Assembly: GCF_000723165.1 (NCBI RefSeq)
Contig: NZ_HG322949.1
Location: 2,931,902-2,995,901 of the forward strand
Reading direction: 5' to 3'
DNA length: 64,000 nt
DNA from: Janthinobacterium agaricidamnosum NBRC 102515 = DSM 9628
GTDB taxonomy: Bacteria > Pseudomonadota > Gammaproteobacteria > Burkholderiales > Burkholderiaceae_D
A program made the translations under genes and the position numbers. This document shows positions 38,771 to 50,322 of the stretch, piece after piece (positions within the stretch are counted from its first letter, which is position 1; each line of letters begins with the position of its first letter). The notes below the pieces were generated by a model that saw only the letters and a list, made by a program, of their open reading frames with translations, was not told the DNA's origin and did not search any database.

Positions 38771-38884
38771 TCATGTAGGCTGCTGGCGGCAACGTTGCAA
38801 AAAACTGTGCAGCCGGGGCGACAAGATCTTGTGCACCTGGCGTATCAGGTAGAAAGTGCGCTGCAGTGGCGGCAACAGGGTGTC
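38771..38884 (-). pseudogene. C-terminal remnant of a gene (LysR-like?)
   Basis: On the minus strand the frame ELDTLLPPLQRTFYLIRQ, then VHKILSPRLHSFLQRC, ends at a TGA (38773-38771). It has the look of the last helix-strand of a LysR-type substrate domain. Its 5' side is cut off by the miniature element at 38885. It is too short to assign firmly. Confidence 0.45.
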
Positions 38885-39038
38885 GAGCTCGGATAGATGA
38901 ATACGCCCTCTTCTGGCGCTCCTCAGTAGCGGGGACTGCGTTGCTCGTCGTCGCGTGGCCCGCCACGCTTGCTCCTCACGCCTGGTCCGCGCTGCCGATA
39001 CGCTGCCAGCAGACGACGCTCGCTACTGGCATAGGCTC
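38885..39038. mobile_element. Miniature inverted-repeat element, about 154 bp (copy C)
   Basis: It shares the core of copy B (ATGAATACGCCC, TCTGGCGCTCCTCAG, GGGGACTGCGTTG, CGTCGTCGCGTGGCC). The right end CTACTGGCATAGGCTC is nearly intact and is followed by TTA, which is the TAA stop of the S9 peptidase gene. The left terminus is eroded to GAGCTCGGATAG, so its duplication is lost. It is the most diverged copy in the window. Confidence 0.8.
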
Positions 39039-41201
<2,163 letters not shown>

Positions 41202-41294
41202 GGGTCGTCCGTCTGTTTGTTTGTATGAGGGAATACAAATCATAGCGCGTATCATGACTTTTAAAGCATTGTTATCTTGAAGTACCGCCATTTT

Positions 41295-43712
41295 TTATTT
41301 GGCGGCTTCGGTTACCTCGTCGTCGGAGATTGCGGCGCCAACGATAATCGGCGAACGCCATTTGCCCAGCCAGCCCGACAATTGATCGGCCGGAATCGGC
41401 CGGCTCATGAAATAACCTTGCCCCTGGTCGCAGCCCAGCTCGGCCAGCAAGCGCCATACCGCTTCGCTTTCGATGCCTTCGGCCACCACCCGCAAGCCCA
41501 TATTGTGCCCCAGGTCGATGGTCGAGCGGACGATCTTGGTATCGCCCTCGTCGTTTTCCATATTCAAGACAAACGATTTATCGATTTTCAATTCGTCGAC
41601 CGGCAAGCGCTTCAGGTATGCCAGCGATGAATATCCGGTGCCGAAATCGTCGATCGACAAATCGACGCCCATCGCATGCAACCGCTCCAGCGTGGTCTGG
41701 GCGCGTACCGGGTCGTCCATGATCGCGCTTTCGGTGATTTCCAGGCAGAACGACGATGGCGCCAGATTGTGACGCAGCAAGATATCGGCAAACTTGGCCG
41801 GCAAGTCCTGGTCCAGCAAATCGCGGGTCGACAAATTCACCGAGATTTTGAGGAATACACCCTGCTGTATCAATTCCTGGCACAGCGCAGCCGATTTTTC
41901 CAGCACCCAGCGGGTCAGCACGCGAATAAAACCGGTCTGTTCGGCAAATGGAATGAATTCATCGGGGAAGACATTGCCGCGCTCCGGATGCACCCAGCGC
42001 ACCAGCGCCTCGACCCCGACCACCTGGCCGCTGCCGAGCATGATCTTGGGCTGTACATGCAGCCGGAACTCATCGCGCTCGATGGCCTTGCGCAATTCGC
42101 TGAGCAGCGACAAGCTCTTGTCGCTGCCCTTGTCCATCGCCGCGTCATACACCACCGCGCCATCGTTGCGCTGCTTGGCCGCATACATCGCCACTTCGGC
42201 CATGCTCATCAGCGCCGCCGCCGAATTGGCGTGCAGCGGGAAACCGGCGATGCCGAGGCCGGCGCCGATATCGACCATCTGGTCGTCCAGCGACAGCGGC
42301 GTTTCCAGCGCCCGCAAGATCGCGCCGGCCACCACTTGCGCCTGTTCCAGTTCGGCACCCGGCAGCAGGATCGCGAACTCATCGCCGCCCAGCCGCGCCA
42401 CCTGCGCCGCATGAAAGCGGATCGCCGTCAATTGTTCCTGCAAGCGCCCGGCCACCTGGCGCAGCAACGCATCGCCAAAACCGTGGCCCATGACGTCGTT
42501 GACATGTTTAAAACGGTCCAGGTCCATCATCAGCACGAAGATCGGCTGGCCGCGCCGCGCCGCCTCGACCAGCGCATCGTCGAGCAACAGCACGAACTGG
42601 GCGCGGTTCGGCAAATTGGTCAGCGTATCCCAATACGCCAGCCGGCGGATTTCCTGCTCGCGCTTGGCGATCCCTTCGCGCATGCTGTTAAACGCTTGCG
42701 CCAGCGCACCGATCTGGTCATTCCGGTTCAAATCGATACTGGCCTTGTAATCGCCCTGCTCCAGCCGCTTGGCGGTATCGGCCAACTGGCTCAGCGGCTG
42801 GGCGATGCGTTTGGCCGTCAAGATGCTGGCCACGCTGGCGACCGCGATGCCCAGCATCGTCAAGCCCAGCAGCAAGCGTTGCAAGCTGGAATATTCGGCG
42901 GTGGCTTCATCGATCGAACGGGTCAGTACCACGCTGGCGACCTGGCCGGCGTCCTCGCCGATCAGCAGCAGCCGCGCACTGTATTTGCTGCCCTGGATAT
43001 CCAGGTCGAACGGCACCGATGGCGCGGCCTTCATCGATTGGAGTTGCGCCACCACCGGATTGACGGCGACGGCCGGCAAGGTCGAGGCGGTCGACAGCCA
43101 GGCGCCGGCCACGTCGCGGGTCAGGATGTCGACTTGCAGCGACGAAATCTCGCGCATTTCATTGGCCAACTGATGATCGATCGGAAACGCCATCACGACA
43201 TAGGCAATCGTGATCGGCGCGCGCACCGGCACCACCACGATTTGATACGGCCGCCGGCCGACGATGGCGATGCCGTCCGCGCCTTCCGACGCTTCGGCCT
43301 GGTCGAGCATGCTGAGCACCAGTTTTTCCAGGCCGGCCGATTGCCTCTCGTCGGTCGACACCTTGATTTGATGCTCGGCGCTGACCAGCATCGTCAGCGA
43401 TGCGTTGATGCGCCGTCCACTATTTTCCAGCGCCGACTGGATGGTGGCGCGGTCGTCGTTTTCATCGTTGCCGATGGCTTCCACGAAGGCCCGGTCGCGC
43501 GCCAGCACGCTGGCGCCAAAACGCAGCTTTTGCGCATTCTGGTCGAGCAGGCGGCGGAATACCTTGGCGCCATTACCCAGCTCGCTGCTGATGGCGCGCC
43601 GCGCATTGCTGTCGATGCCCTGGCGGATCGCCACCAGGCCAGACAATTGCACGACCACGATCAACACCAGGAACAGCGTGACAATGCGGCTTTCGAGACT
43701 ACGGAAACGCAT
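41295..43712 (-). CDS. Membrane GGDEF-EAL protein with HAMP
   Basis: An 805-residue c-di-GMP enzyme. The transmembrane helix at about 10-30, a periplasmic dCache/double-CACHE-like region to about 290, and a second helix lead into HAMP (about 300-355), GGDEF (RLGGDEFAILL) and EAL (VVGVEALVRWVHPE) domains. EAL catalytic residues are retained (LEITESAIMDD, SIDDFGTGYSSL, VVAEGIES, QGQGYFMSRP). It is probably a phosphodiesterase tuned by its periplasmic sensor. It starts 8 bp after the cupredoxin-like gene, so the two are one transcript. Confidence 0.9.
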   Translation of the reverse strand: MRFRSLESRIVTLFLVLIVVVQLSGLVAIRQGIDSNARRAISSELGNGAKVFRRLLDQNAQKLRFGASVLARDRAFVEAIGNDENDDRATIQSALENSGRRINASLTMLVSAEHQIKVSTDERQSAGLEKLVLSMLDQAEASEGADGIAIVGRRPYQIVVVPVRAPITIAYVVMAFPIDHQLANEMREISSLQVDILTRDVAGAWLSTASTLPAVAVNPVVAQLQSMKAAPSVPFDLDIQGSKYSARLLLIGEDAGQVASVVLTRSIDEATAEYSSLQRLLLGLTMLGIAVASVASILTAKRIAQPLSQLADTAKRLEQGDYKASIDLNRNDQIGALAQAFNSMREGIAKREQEIRRLAYWDTLTNLPNRAQFVLLLDDALVEAARRGQPIFVLMMDLDRFKHVNDVMGHGFGDALLRQVAGRLQEQLTAIRFHAAQVARLGGDEFAILLPGAELEQAQVVAGAILRALETPLSLDDQMVDIGAGLGIAGFPLHANSAAALMSMAEVAMYAAKQRNDGAVVYDAAMDKGSDKSLSLLSELRKAIERDEFRLHVQPKIMLGSGQVVGVEALVRWVHPERGNVFPDEFIPFAEQTGFIRVLTRWVLEKSAALCQELIQQGVFLKISVNLSTRDLLDQDLPAKFADILLRHNLAPSSFCLEITESAIMDDPVRAQTTLERLHAMGVDLSIDDFGTGYSSLAYLKRLPVDELKIDKSFVLNMENDEGDTKIVRSTIDLGHNMGLRVVAEGIESEAVWRLLAELGCDQGQGYFMSRPIPADQLSGWLGKWRSPIIVGAAISDDEVTEAAK

Positions 43713-43720
43713 GCAGCGGC

Positions 43721-44359
43721 CTAGTGCGCGGCAGCGGCGACATCGCCGGTGGCGACGGCTTTCAAGGCCAGTTTAAAGGTGGCCTTTTGCGCTTCGGCCC
43801 CCTTGACCACCAATACTTGTTCGGAAGGCTGGCCGCCGGTACTTTGATAATGCCATGCTTTCAAAATATATTTACCCGCCGGCAGCTCGATCCTGGCGTC
43901 GCCCGCTTCATCGGTCTTGGCGTAATACGGGGTGTCGACGACACGGATATAGGCCAGCATCTTGTCGTGGATATTGCAGCCCAACACGACTGTACCGGGC
44001 TTGTCGAACACTTGCCGGGCGGCGGCATCGCCGGCGTACAGCTTTTGGTCGAATTTCTTCGGCGCCGAAAAGGAATAGATGTGGTGCCGCACCTTGTCAT
44101 TGTTCGGGAAGGAAATCGTGCTGCCGGTCTGTATCACCGTCATCAGCGGCACGAACTTCAAGCTCTTTTGCGCAATTTCGCCGGCGCGCAAGGTTTTAGG
44201 CGTCGCCCCGCCATCCGGTTCAGCATACACCGCCACATCCGGCAAGACTTTGCCATTGGAATCGAACACTTGCACCTCAACGGCGCTGGCGGCCGCACCG
44301 CCCGACACAGCCAGCAAACAAGCCAGCGAGGCGGTGGACACTAAAACTTTGGACAACAT
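43721..44359 (-). CDS. Periplasmic cupredoxin-like protein (methylamine utilization type)
   Basis: A 212-residue exported protein (signal LSKVLVSTASLACLLAVSGG). The cupredoxin-like fold carries candidate copper ligands in NDKVRHHIYSFS and GCNIHDKMLAYIRV. The C-terminal part contains a carboxypeptidase-regulatory-like beta domain (DEAGDARIELPAGKYILKAW). ATG 44359 gives a proper signal peptide. It is immediately upstream of the GGDEF-EAL gene and may serve as its periplasmic partner or redox/metal sensor. Confidence 0.8.
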   Translation of the reverse strand: MLSKVLVSTASLACLLAVSGGAAASAVEVQVFDSNGKVLPDVAVYAEPDGGATPKTLRAGEIAQKSLKFVPLMTVIQTGSTISFPNNDKVRHHIYSFSAPKKFDQKLYAGDAAARQVFDKPGTVVLGCNIHDKMLAYIRVVDTPYYAKTDEAGDARIELPAGKYILKAWHYQSTGGQPSEQVLVVKGAEAQKATFKLALKAVATGDVAAAAH

Positions 44360-44437
44360 GGGCTGACTCTCTGGTTGGGCTGTCAAAAAGGCAAAAAAAG
44401 TAGCTAGCTAGACAAAATGCGCTGCCTCGTATTGTAG

Positions 44438-44457
44438 CGCTTGCGTAAAAGCAAGCG
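44438..44457. promoter_or_regulatory. Inverted repeat in divergent promoter
   Basis: CGCTTGC-GTAAAA-GCAAGCG forms a perfect 7-bp-arm inverted repeat between the cupredoxin-like gene (minus) and the EAL-CBS-GGDEF gene (plus). It could be an operator for either gene. No regulator can be assigned. Confidence 0.4.
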
Positions 44458-44563
44458 TAAGCAGATTTGCCCTGTATCACTGATTTTAATTTGAAATATT
44501 TCCGTAAATCATAAAGTTGTCATGGACTTGTCATAAAGCCTGATTAACATAGCCAAGTTGACC

Positions 44564-46540
44564 ATGGCCCCGTGTCGACAACCTTGTCAGGTGCCATGCC
44601 AACCACCCCCTCTTTGTGCCCAGGCTATCCAAGTGAACAATATCGTGACCCTGCCCCAGGCGCCGGCGGCCGCAACAGCGCCGCCATCCAACGTGGCTTA
44701 TTTGAAAGCCGCCACCAGCCATGCGATCGACAGCAAGACCAGCGACGACCTGGCCGGAGTACATTTGCTGGAAATTATCGCCGAACGCAATCTGACTGCG
44801 CTGTTCCAGCCGATTATCCAGATGCACAGCGGCGAAATCATCGCTTACGAAGGCTTGATACGCGGCCCGTCGGACAGTCCGCTGCATGCGCCGATGAATT
44901 TGTTCAAGATCGCCCGCGCCCACAAGCTGAGCCTCGAAGTCGAGCATCTATGCCGCCAGGTGGTGCTGGAATGTTTTGCGCAACTGGATTTGCCAGGCAA
45001 GTTATTCTTGAACGTCAGTCCGGAATGCTTGCTGGCGCACAATGCGCGGCATGGCGACACGCTGGAATACATCGAACAAATCGGCATCAATCCGGAGCGC
45101 GTGATCATCGAGCTGACCGAAAACCAGCCGACCTATGACTATGACTTGATGCGCGAGGCGGTGCTGCATTACCGCAATATGGGCTTTCAAATCGCTATCG
45201 ACGACCTCGGCGAAGGTTTTTCCAGCCTGCGCCTGTGGTCGGAATTGCGGCCGGAATATGTCAAGATCGACATGCATTTTATCCAGGGCATCAATCACGA
45301 CCCGGTCAAGCTGCAATTCGTGCGCTCGATCCAGGAAATCGCCGAAAAATCCGGCACGCTGGTGATCGCCGAAGGCATCGAAACTCAAACCGAGCTGCTG
45401 GTCTTGCGCGACCTCGGCGTGGCGTTCGGCCAGGGCTACCATCTGGGCCGTCCGCATGCGGTCCCGGCCAGGGAGTTGCCGGCCGAAGTCGTCAAGGCGC
45501 TGGGGCGCAATGGCGTTGCGGTATATCCCCAACGTAGCGGATTCGAGAAAAACGCGGTGACTATCTTAAAACTCTTGCACCGCGTGCCGTCGGTGCCGTC
45601 AACCACCAATAACAATGAAGTCTACGAAATTTTCGTCAAGGACCCGAAGCTGATGATCATCCCGGTAGTCGACGATGGCGTGCCGCAAGGCCTGATCAGC
45701 CGCTTCGACATGATCGACCATTTCGCCCGCCCGTATCAGCGTGAACTGTACGGCAAGAAGTCGTGCCGGCTGTTCATGGACGCCAAGCCGCTGATCGCCG
45801 ACCAGGATACCAGCCTGCAAGACTTGAGTTTCATCATGGTGCAGGCCGACGCCCATCATTTGTTCAACGGCTTCATCATCACCGACCAGGGCCGCTACCT
45901 GGGCATGGGCACCGGCCACGATTTGATGCGCGAAATCACGCAAATGCAAATCAATGCGGCGCGCTACGCCAATCCGCTGACACAGCTGCCGGGCAATGTG
46001 CCGATCAACGAACACATCGACCGTTTATTGCAAAGCGGCACGCGCTTCTGGGTATGCTATTGCGACCTGGACAATTTCAAGCCGTTCAACGATGTCTACG
46101 GCTACCGCAAGGGCGACGACGTGATCCAGCTGACCGGGCAAATCCTCAGCGAACATTGCGATCCGAACCGCGATTTCATCGGCCATATCGGCGGCGACGA
46201 CTTCATGATACTGTTCCAGAGCGAGGATTGGGAAAGCCGCTGCAACGCCATGCTGGAGCGGTTTGCGTTCGGCATACAAGATTTTTACAGCATCGACGAC
46301 CGCGAGCGCGGCGGTTACCTGAGTGAAGACCGGCAAGGGAAAAAAGTGTTTTATTCGCTGATCAGCCTGTCGCTGGGCGTGATCAAGGTCGAGGCGCGCC
46401 AGTATTACACGCACCACCAGATCGCCACGGCGGCGGCCGAAGCGAAGAAACAAGCCAAGAAAATCCACGGCAACAGCCTGTTCCTGGACCGCCGCCAGCA
46501 AACCGCGCCGCGCCCTGCCGGCTGCGCAGAGACGGAGTAG
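44564..46540 (+). CDS. EAL-CBS-GGDEF regulatory protein
   Basis: A protein of about 658 residues without membrane segments. The EAL domain (residues about 70-310) has EGL instead of EAL in AYEGLIRGP but keeps FLNVSPE, IELTEN, IDDLGEGF, VKIDMHF, IAEGIET and GQGYHLGRP, so phosphodiesterase activity is likely. A CBS-pair region (about 330-465) and a GGDEF domain with the altered motif HIGGDDFMIL follow. The start is uncertain: ATG 44564 is used, while TTG 44558 and GTG 44633 are alternatives; none has a good ribosome site. Confidence 0.85.
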   Translation: MAPCRQPCQVPCQPPPLCAQAIQVNNIVTLPQAPAAATAPPSNVAYLKAATSHAIDSKTSDDLAGVHLLEIIAERNLTALFQPIIQMHSGEIIAYEGLIRGPSDSPLHAPMNLFKIARAHKLSLEVEHLCRQVVLECFAQLDLPGKLFLNVSPECLLAHNARHGDTLEYIEQIGINPERVIIELTENQPTYDYDLMREAVLHYRNMGFQIAIDDLGEGFSSLRLWSELRPEYVKIDMHFIQGINHDPVKLQFVRSIQEIAEKSGTLVIAEGIETQTELLVLRDLGVAFGQGYHLGRPHAVPARELPAEVVKALGRNGVAVYPQRSGFEKNAVTILKLLHRVPSVPSTTNNNEVYEIFVKDPKLMIIPVVDDGVPQGLISRFDMIDHFARPYQRELYGKKSCRLFMDAKPLIADQDTSLQDLSFIMVQADAHHLFNGFIITDQGRYLGMGTGHDLMREITQMQINAARYANPLTQLPGNVPINEHIDRLLQSGTRFWVCYCDLDNFKPFNDVYGYRKGDDVIQLTGQILSEHCDPNRDFIGHIGGDDFMILFQSEDWESRCNAMLERFAFGIQDFYSIDDRERGGYLSEDRQGKKVFYSLISLSLGVIKVEARQYYTHHQIATAAAEAKKQAKKIHGNSLFLDRRQQTAPRPAGCAETE

Positions 46541-46603
46541 CCTGGCCGGCAGCCGCGCCGAGCAGGCACACGGCGAGGCCAGCGCCCGGCCAGCAATCAC
46601 GCA

Positions 46604-47986
46604 TCAGGAATCAGGCAGGGCCGGGTGGCTGCGGTGCCATTGCACGGTCAAGTCTTGCGCCGAGCCGATTTCATCGGGCGACAGCCTGCCGCCGATGACG
46701 CTTTTATTGCTGTTGGCGGTTTCGTCGCCCGCCTCGGCGGCCAGCGAAATCCACATATAACAGCGCACCGGATCCTTGCTGACGCCGCGCCCGCTGTTAT
46801 ACATGCCGCCCAGGTTATATTGGGCCAGCGCATGGCCCTGGTCGGCGGCACGGTTATACCAGCTTACCGCCAGCGCATCGTCTTGCGGCACGCCCTGGCC
46901 GTTGGCATACATCACGCCCAGGTTATTTTGCGCGCTGGCGTCGCCCTGTTCGGCCGCCGTGCGGTACCACAACACGGCTTGCTTATCATCGCGCTCGACG
47001 CCGTGGCCATTCGCATACATCACGCCCAGGTTGAATTGCGCATTCGCCGCGCCCTGTTCGGCGGCCTTGCGGTACCACAACAACGCCTGCCGCAAGTCGC
47101 GCTCGATGCCGCGCCCGCCGGCATACATGCCGCCCAGGTTGTATTGCGCCAGCGCATGACCTTGCAAGGCGGCCCGCTCATACCAGGCCAGCGCCTCGCT
47201 TTCATCCTGCGCCACGCCCTGGCCGCGCGCCAGCATTACACCGAGATTGAATTGCGCGTCAGCATCGCTTTTCTCGGCCGCGCGCAGCAGCCATGCATAG
47301 GCGCGCAACTGGTCTGGCGCGACGCCCTTGCCTTCCGCATACGCCACGCCCAGTTGGCGCTGCGCCACCGCCATGCCTTGCGCTGCCGCCTGGCGGAACC
47401 AGGCCAGCGCCTGCACATCGCTTTGCGGCACGCCCTGGCCGCGCTTGTACACCAGCCCCAGGTTCAATTGCGCCATGGCATCGCCCTGCAAGGCGGCCTT
47501 GCGGAACCACGCCAGCGCCAGCGCATCGTTTTGCTTAGCCCCGCGGCCCAGCGAATACGCTTCGCCCAGCAGCGATTGGGCGCTGGCCACGCCTTGCTCG
47601 GAAGCGCGGTAAAACCAGGCCAGCGCCATTTCATCGTTTTGCCGCACGCCACGGCCTTTTTTATACATTTGTCCCAGGTTTTGCTGCGCCGAGGCATCGC
47701 CTTGCGCGGCGGCGCGGCGGAACCACAGCACCGCGTCGGCGTCGCTCTGGCTGATACCGCGGCCGTAGTAATACATCGCCCCCAAATGGTTCTGGGCAAA
47801 CGCCAAACCTTGCAAGGCGGCCAGGCGCAGCCAGATAAAGGCGCGCTCGTCGTCTTGCGCGATGCCTTCGCCTTTTTTATACATCAAACCGAGATTAAAT
47901 TGCGCGTAAGGATTGCCTTGCTCGGCGGCCGTGCGAAACCAGACATAAGCCTGGTAACTATCCTTGGCTGTATGACGATTGTCCAT
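46604..47986 (-). CDS. SEL1-repeat protein (about eleven repeats)
   Basis: A 460-residue protein made almost entirely of 36-residue SEL1/TPR-like repeats of the form AWFRxAAxQGxAxAQxNLG, then xMYxxGxGVxxDD. I count eleven full units plus a degenerate last one (VRCYMWISLAAEAGDETANS). No signal peptide is visible, unlike many secreted SEL1 proteins. ATG 47986 follows AGGGGATGCGC and is preferred over 48001. It is expected to be a protein-protein interaction scaffold. Confidence 0.88.
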   Translation of the reverse strand: MDNRHTAKDSYQAYVWFRTAAEQGNPYAQFNLGLMYKKGEGIAQDDERAFIWLRLAALQGLAFAQNHLGAMYYYGRGISQSDADAVLWFRRAAAQGDASAQQNLGQMYKKGRGVRQNDEMALAWFYRASEQGVASAQSLLGEAYSLGRGAKQNDALALAWFRKAALQGDAMAQLNLGLVYKRGQGVPQSDVQALAWFRQAAAQGMAVAQRQLGVAYAEGKGVAPDQLRAYAWLLRAAEKSDADAQFNLGVMLARGQGVAQDESEALAWYERAALQGHALAQYNLGGMYAGGRGIERDLRQALLWYRKAAEQGAANAQFNLGVMYANGHGVERDDKQAVLWYRTAAEQGDASAQNNLGVMYANGQGVPQDDALAVSWYNRAADQGHALAQYNLGGMYNSGRGVSKDPVRCYMWISLAAEAGDETANSNKSVIGGRLSPDEIGSAQDLTVQWHRSHPALPDS

Positions 47987-48166
47987 GCGCATCCCCTGCA
48001 CTCAGATCAACATCGAATAGGTCCGCCACACGACCGGCCGCCGGTAAAAAGACGACGGATCAGGGCAAAGAAATATGTGTTGCCTAAATTATAAAACCAG
48101 CCAGACGCTTGGGTTTGATTGCGCGCAAGAGAGATATCAAATTATTATTAATTTGACGAGCTCGTT

Positions 48167-48799
48167 TCACCTGGTCGATGCGGCTTGCTTTTGCAGGAAT
48201 TGCGGCACCTTGGCCGCGGCGAGACGGTTCAGCGCCACCAGCAGGTCCGGGTCGACATCGGCGATGCCGTAAGTGCGGCCCAGATGGCGACCGATATGGA
48301 TCAATACCTGGGCCGCCACTTCCGCATCCGATTCGGCCCGGTGGGCCGCGCTGTTGAAGGCAATGCCAAGCTGGCTGGACAGCAAGCCCAGCTTGTAGCT
48401 GGACATGCCGGGAAACACCCGCCGCGACAATTTCAGCGAGCACACCAGGCTTTGGTGGGCCGGCGCCAGCCCGAGCCGGGCGCTTTCGGCGCGCAGGAAT
48501 TTTTCATCGAAACTGGCGTTGTGGGCCGACAAGGCGTCGTTGCCGATAAAGTCCAGCAAGCGCGGCACCACCTGCGCCACCGGCGGCGCGCCATCGACCA
48601 TGGCCTGGCTGATGCCGGTCAGGCCGGTGATGAACGACGGGATCCGCACATTGCAATTGATCAACGACACATAACGATCCACCACTTGCCCGTTAACGAT
48701 GCGCAAGGCGGCCACTTCGGTGATGCGGTCGCCCATGTCGGGCGACAAACCGGTGGTTTCAAAGTCGATCATGACGATCGGTTTTTCAAACACATTCAT
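48167..48799 (-). CDS. DnaQ-like 3'-5' exonuclease
   Basis: A 210-residue DEDDh exonuclease. Motif Exo I is IDFETTGLSPDMGDRI, Exo II is in LSAHNASFDEKFL, and Exo III is AHRAESDAEVAA with the catalytic histidine. It is shorter than the polymerase III epsilon subunit and lacks its C-terminal alpha-binding tail, so it is probably an accessory exonuclease. ATG 48799 is used; a TTG at 48805 is possible. Confidence 0.88.
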   Translation of the reverse strand: MNVFEKPIVMIDFETTGLSPDMGDRITEVAALRIVNGQVVDRYVSLINCNVRIPSFITGLTGISQAMVDGAPPVAQVVPRLLDFIGNDALSAHNASFDEKFLRAESARLGLAPAHQSLVCSLKLSRRVFPGMSSYKLGLLSSQLGIAFNSAAHRAESDAEVAAQVLIHIGRHLGRTYGIADVDPDLLVALNRLAAAKVPQFLQKQAASTR

Positions 48800-48868
48800 C
48801 GACAATCTTTCATGCTGTGTACTACGGTTGCAGGCAAGTAAACAGCGATTATCCGGCGCGGCCCGGCA

Positions 48869-50119
48869 TTACGCAAACTTGCGCACCGCATCCAGCGCCA
48901 AACCGGCGCCGATGCTGCCAAACAAATCGCCCTCGACCTTGCGCGCGGCCGGCACCAGCGCCGCGATCTGCTGGCGCAGCAAGCCCACGCCGCTGGAACC
49001 GCCGGTGAAAAACACGGTATCGACCTGTTCCGGCTTGACGCCCGCGTCGCGCAGCAAGTTCAGCACGGTTTGTTCGACCGAGCCGCACAGATGGCCGATC
49101 GCCTCGTTGAATTGCGAACGCTGCAAGGTCAGGCTGTGCGCCGGCCGCAAGCGATCCAGTTCCAGCTGCACTTCGGCGCTATCGGACAAGGCGATCTTGC
49201 CCTCTTCGACCTTCATCGCCAGCCAGTGGCCGGCGCGCTCGTCGATCAGCTTTTGCAGGCGGCCCATCTTGTCTTGCTCGCGCGCATCGCGGCACACATC
49301 GGCCAGTTGCACCCAGATTTTCTTGGTGTAGGCCAGGTTGATGGTGTGCCAGGTGGCCAGGTTGAAATAATAGCTGGACGGCACTTCGCTATTATTATTC
49401 AGGCGGCTGCCATAACCGAGCAAAGGCATCACCGACGACAAGCTCAGGTATTTATCGAAATCGGTGCCGCCGATATGCACCCCGCCGTTGGCCAGGATAT
49501 CCTCGCGCCGCTCCACTTTTCCGGCCCGTTCCGGCGACAGGCGCACCAGCGAAAAGTCCGAAGTACCGCCGCCGATGTCGGCGATCAGGACCAGTTCTTC
49601 GCGGTCGATCTGCGACTCGTAGTCGAAGGCCGCCGCGATCGGTTCAAATTGAAACGCGACATCCTTGAATCCGACCGAACGGGCCACCTCGGCCAGCGTA
49701 TCCTGGGCCAGCTGGTCGGCGACGGGATTATCGTCGATGAAGAACACCGGACGGCCGAACACGGCCGACGTGAATTCGCGGCCGGCCGACTGTTCGGCGC
49801 GGCGCTTTACTTCACCGATGAATTGCGACAACAGCAGCCGGAACGGCAGCGCGCGGCCGCCCACTTCGGTCTGGCCGTCGATCAGGCTGGTGCCCAGCAA
49901 GCTCTTGAGCGAACGCATCAAGCGCCCCTCGTAACCGGCCAGGTAGCCGGCCAGCGCGGCGCGGCCAAAGCTGACTTCCTCGTCTTCGGCATTGAAGAAA
50001 ACGACCGATGGCAAGGTGGTTTTGCCATCCTCCAGGCCCAGCATCACCGGATGGCCGGGCCGTACCCAGCCCACTGTGGAATTTGACGTGCCGAAATCGA
50101 CGCCGCAAGCATTGGCCAT
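48869..50119 (-). CDS. Hsp70 family chaperone-like protein (YegD type)
   Basis: A 416-residue actin/Hsp70-fold ATPase lacking the DnaK substrate-binding domain. ATP-binding signatures are GVDFGTSNSTVGW, ADIGGGTSDFSLV and VFFTGGSSGVGLL. The length and the block ANGGVHIGGTDFDKYL match the YegD subgroup. The cellular role of YegD-like proteins is not established. It is divergent from the Ig-like lipoprotein gene. Confidence 0.9.
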   Translation of the reverse strand: MANACGVDFGTSNSTVGWVRPGHPVMLGLEDGKTTLPSVVFFNAEDEEVSFGRAALAGYLAGYEGRLMRSLKSLLGTSLIDGQTEVGGRALPFRLLLSQFIGEVKRRAEQSAGREFTSAVFGRPVFFIDDNPVADQLAQDTLAEVARSVGFKDVAFQFEPIAAAFDYESQIDREELVLIADIGGGTSDFSLVRLSPERAGKVERREDILANGGVHIGGTDFDKYLSLSSVMPLLGYGSRLNNNSEVPSSYYFNLATWHTINLAYTKKIWVQLADVCRDAREQDKMGRLQKLIDERAGHWLAMKVEEGKIALSDSAEVQLELDRLRPAHSLTLQRSQFNEAIGHLCGSVEQTVLNLLRDAGVKPEQVDTVFFTGGSSGVGLLRQQIAALVPAARKVEGDLFGSIGAGLALDAVRKFA

Positions 50120-50322
50120 GTCGACCCTTCATATAATAAAGGGGCGTTATGTTACCAGAAAAACCGGCAGAAAAAAACGCCGCCAGCAAGATATCGTCCT
50201 GGCCAGCCTATTTATGGCGAACACGCAATATTGTTTTGCATCAAAAACATGCTTGTTTGCAAAAGATACCCTTGAGAAATTGGCATTTCACAGTTGCAAC
50301 ATGCTTTTCAGCGGGGGTTCTC

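Noticed and set aside
41676..43724. 682-residue plus-strand frame opposite the GGDEF-EAL gene
   Set aside because: Same reason: low-complexity histidine/arginine/glutamine-rich translation with no domain, antisense to a clear enzyme.
46604..47986. Regular 108-bp periodicity resembling a repeat array
   Set aside because: It is the coding sequence of SEL1 repeats in one protein, not a CRISPR or satellite array.
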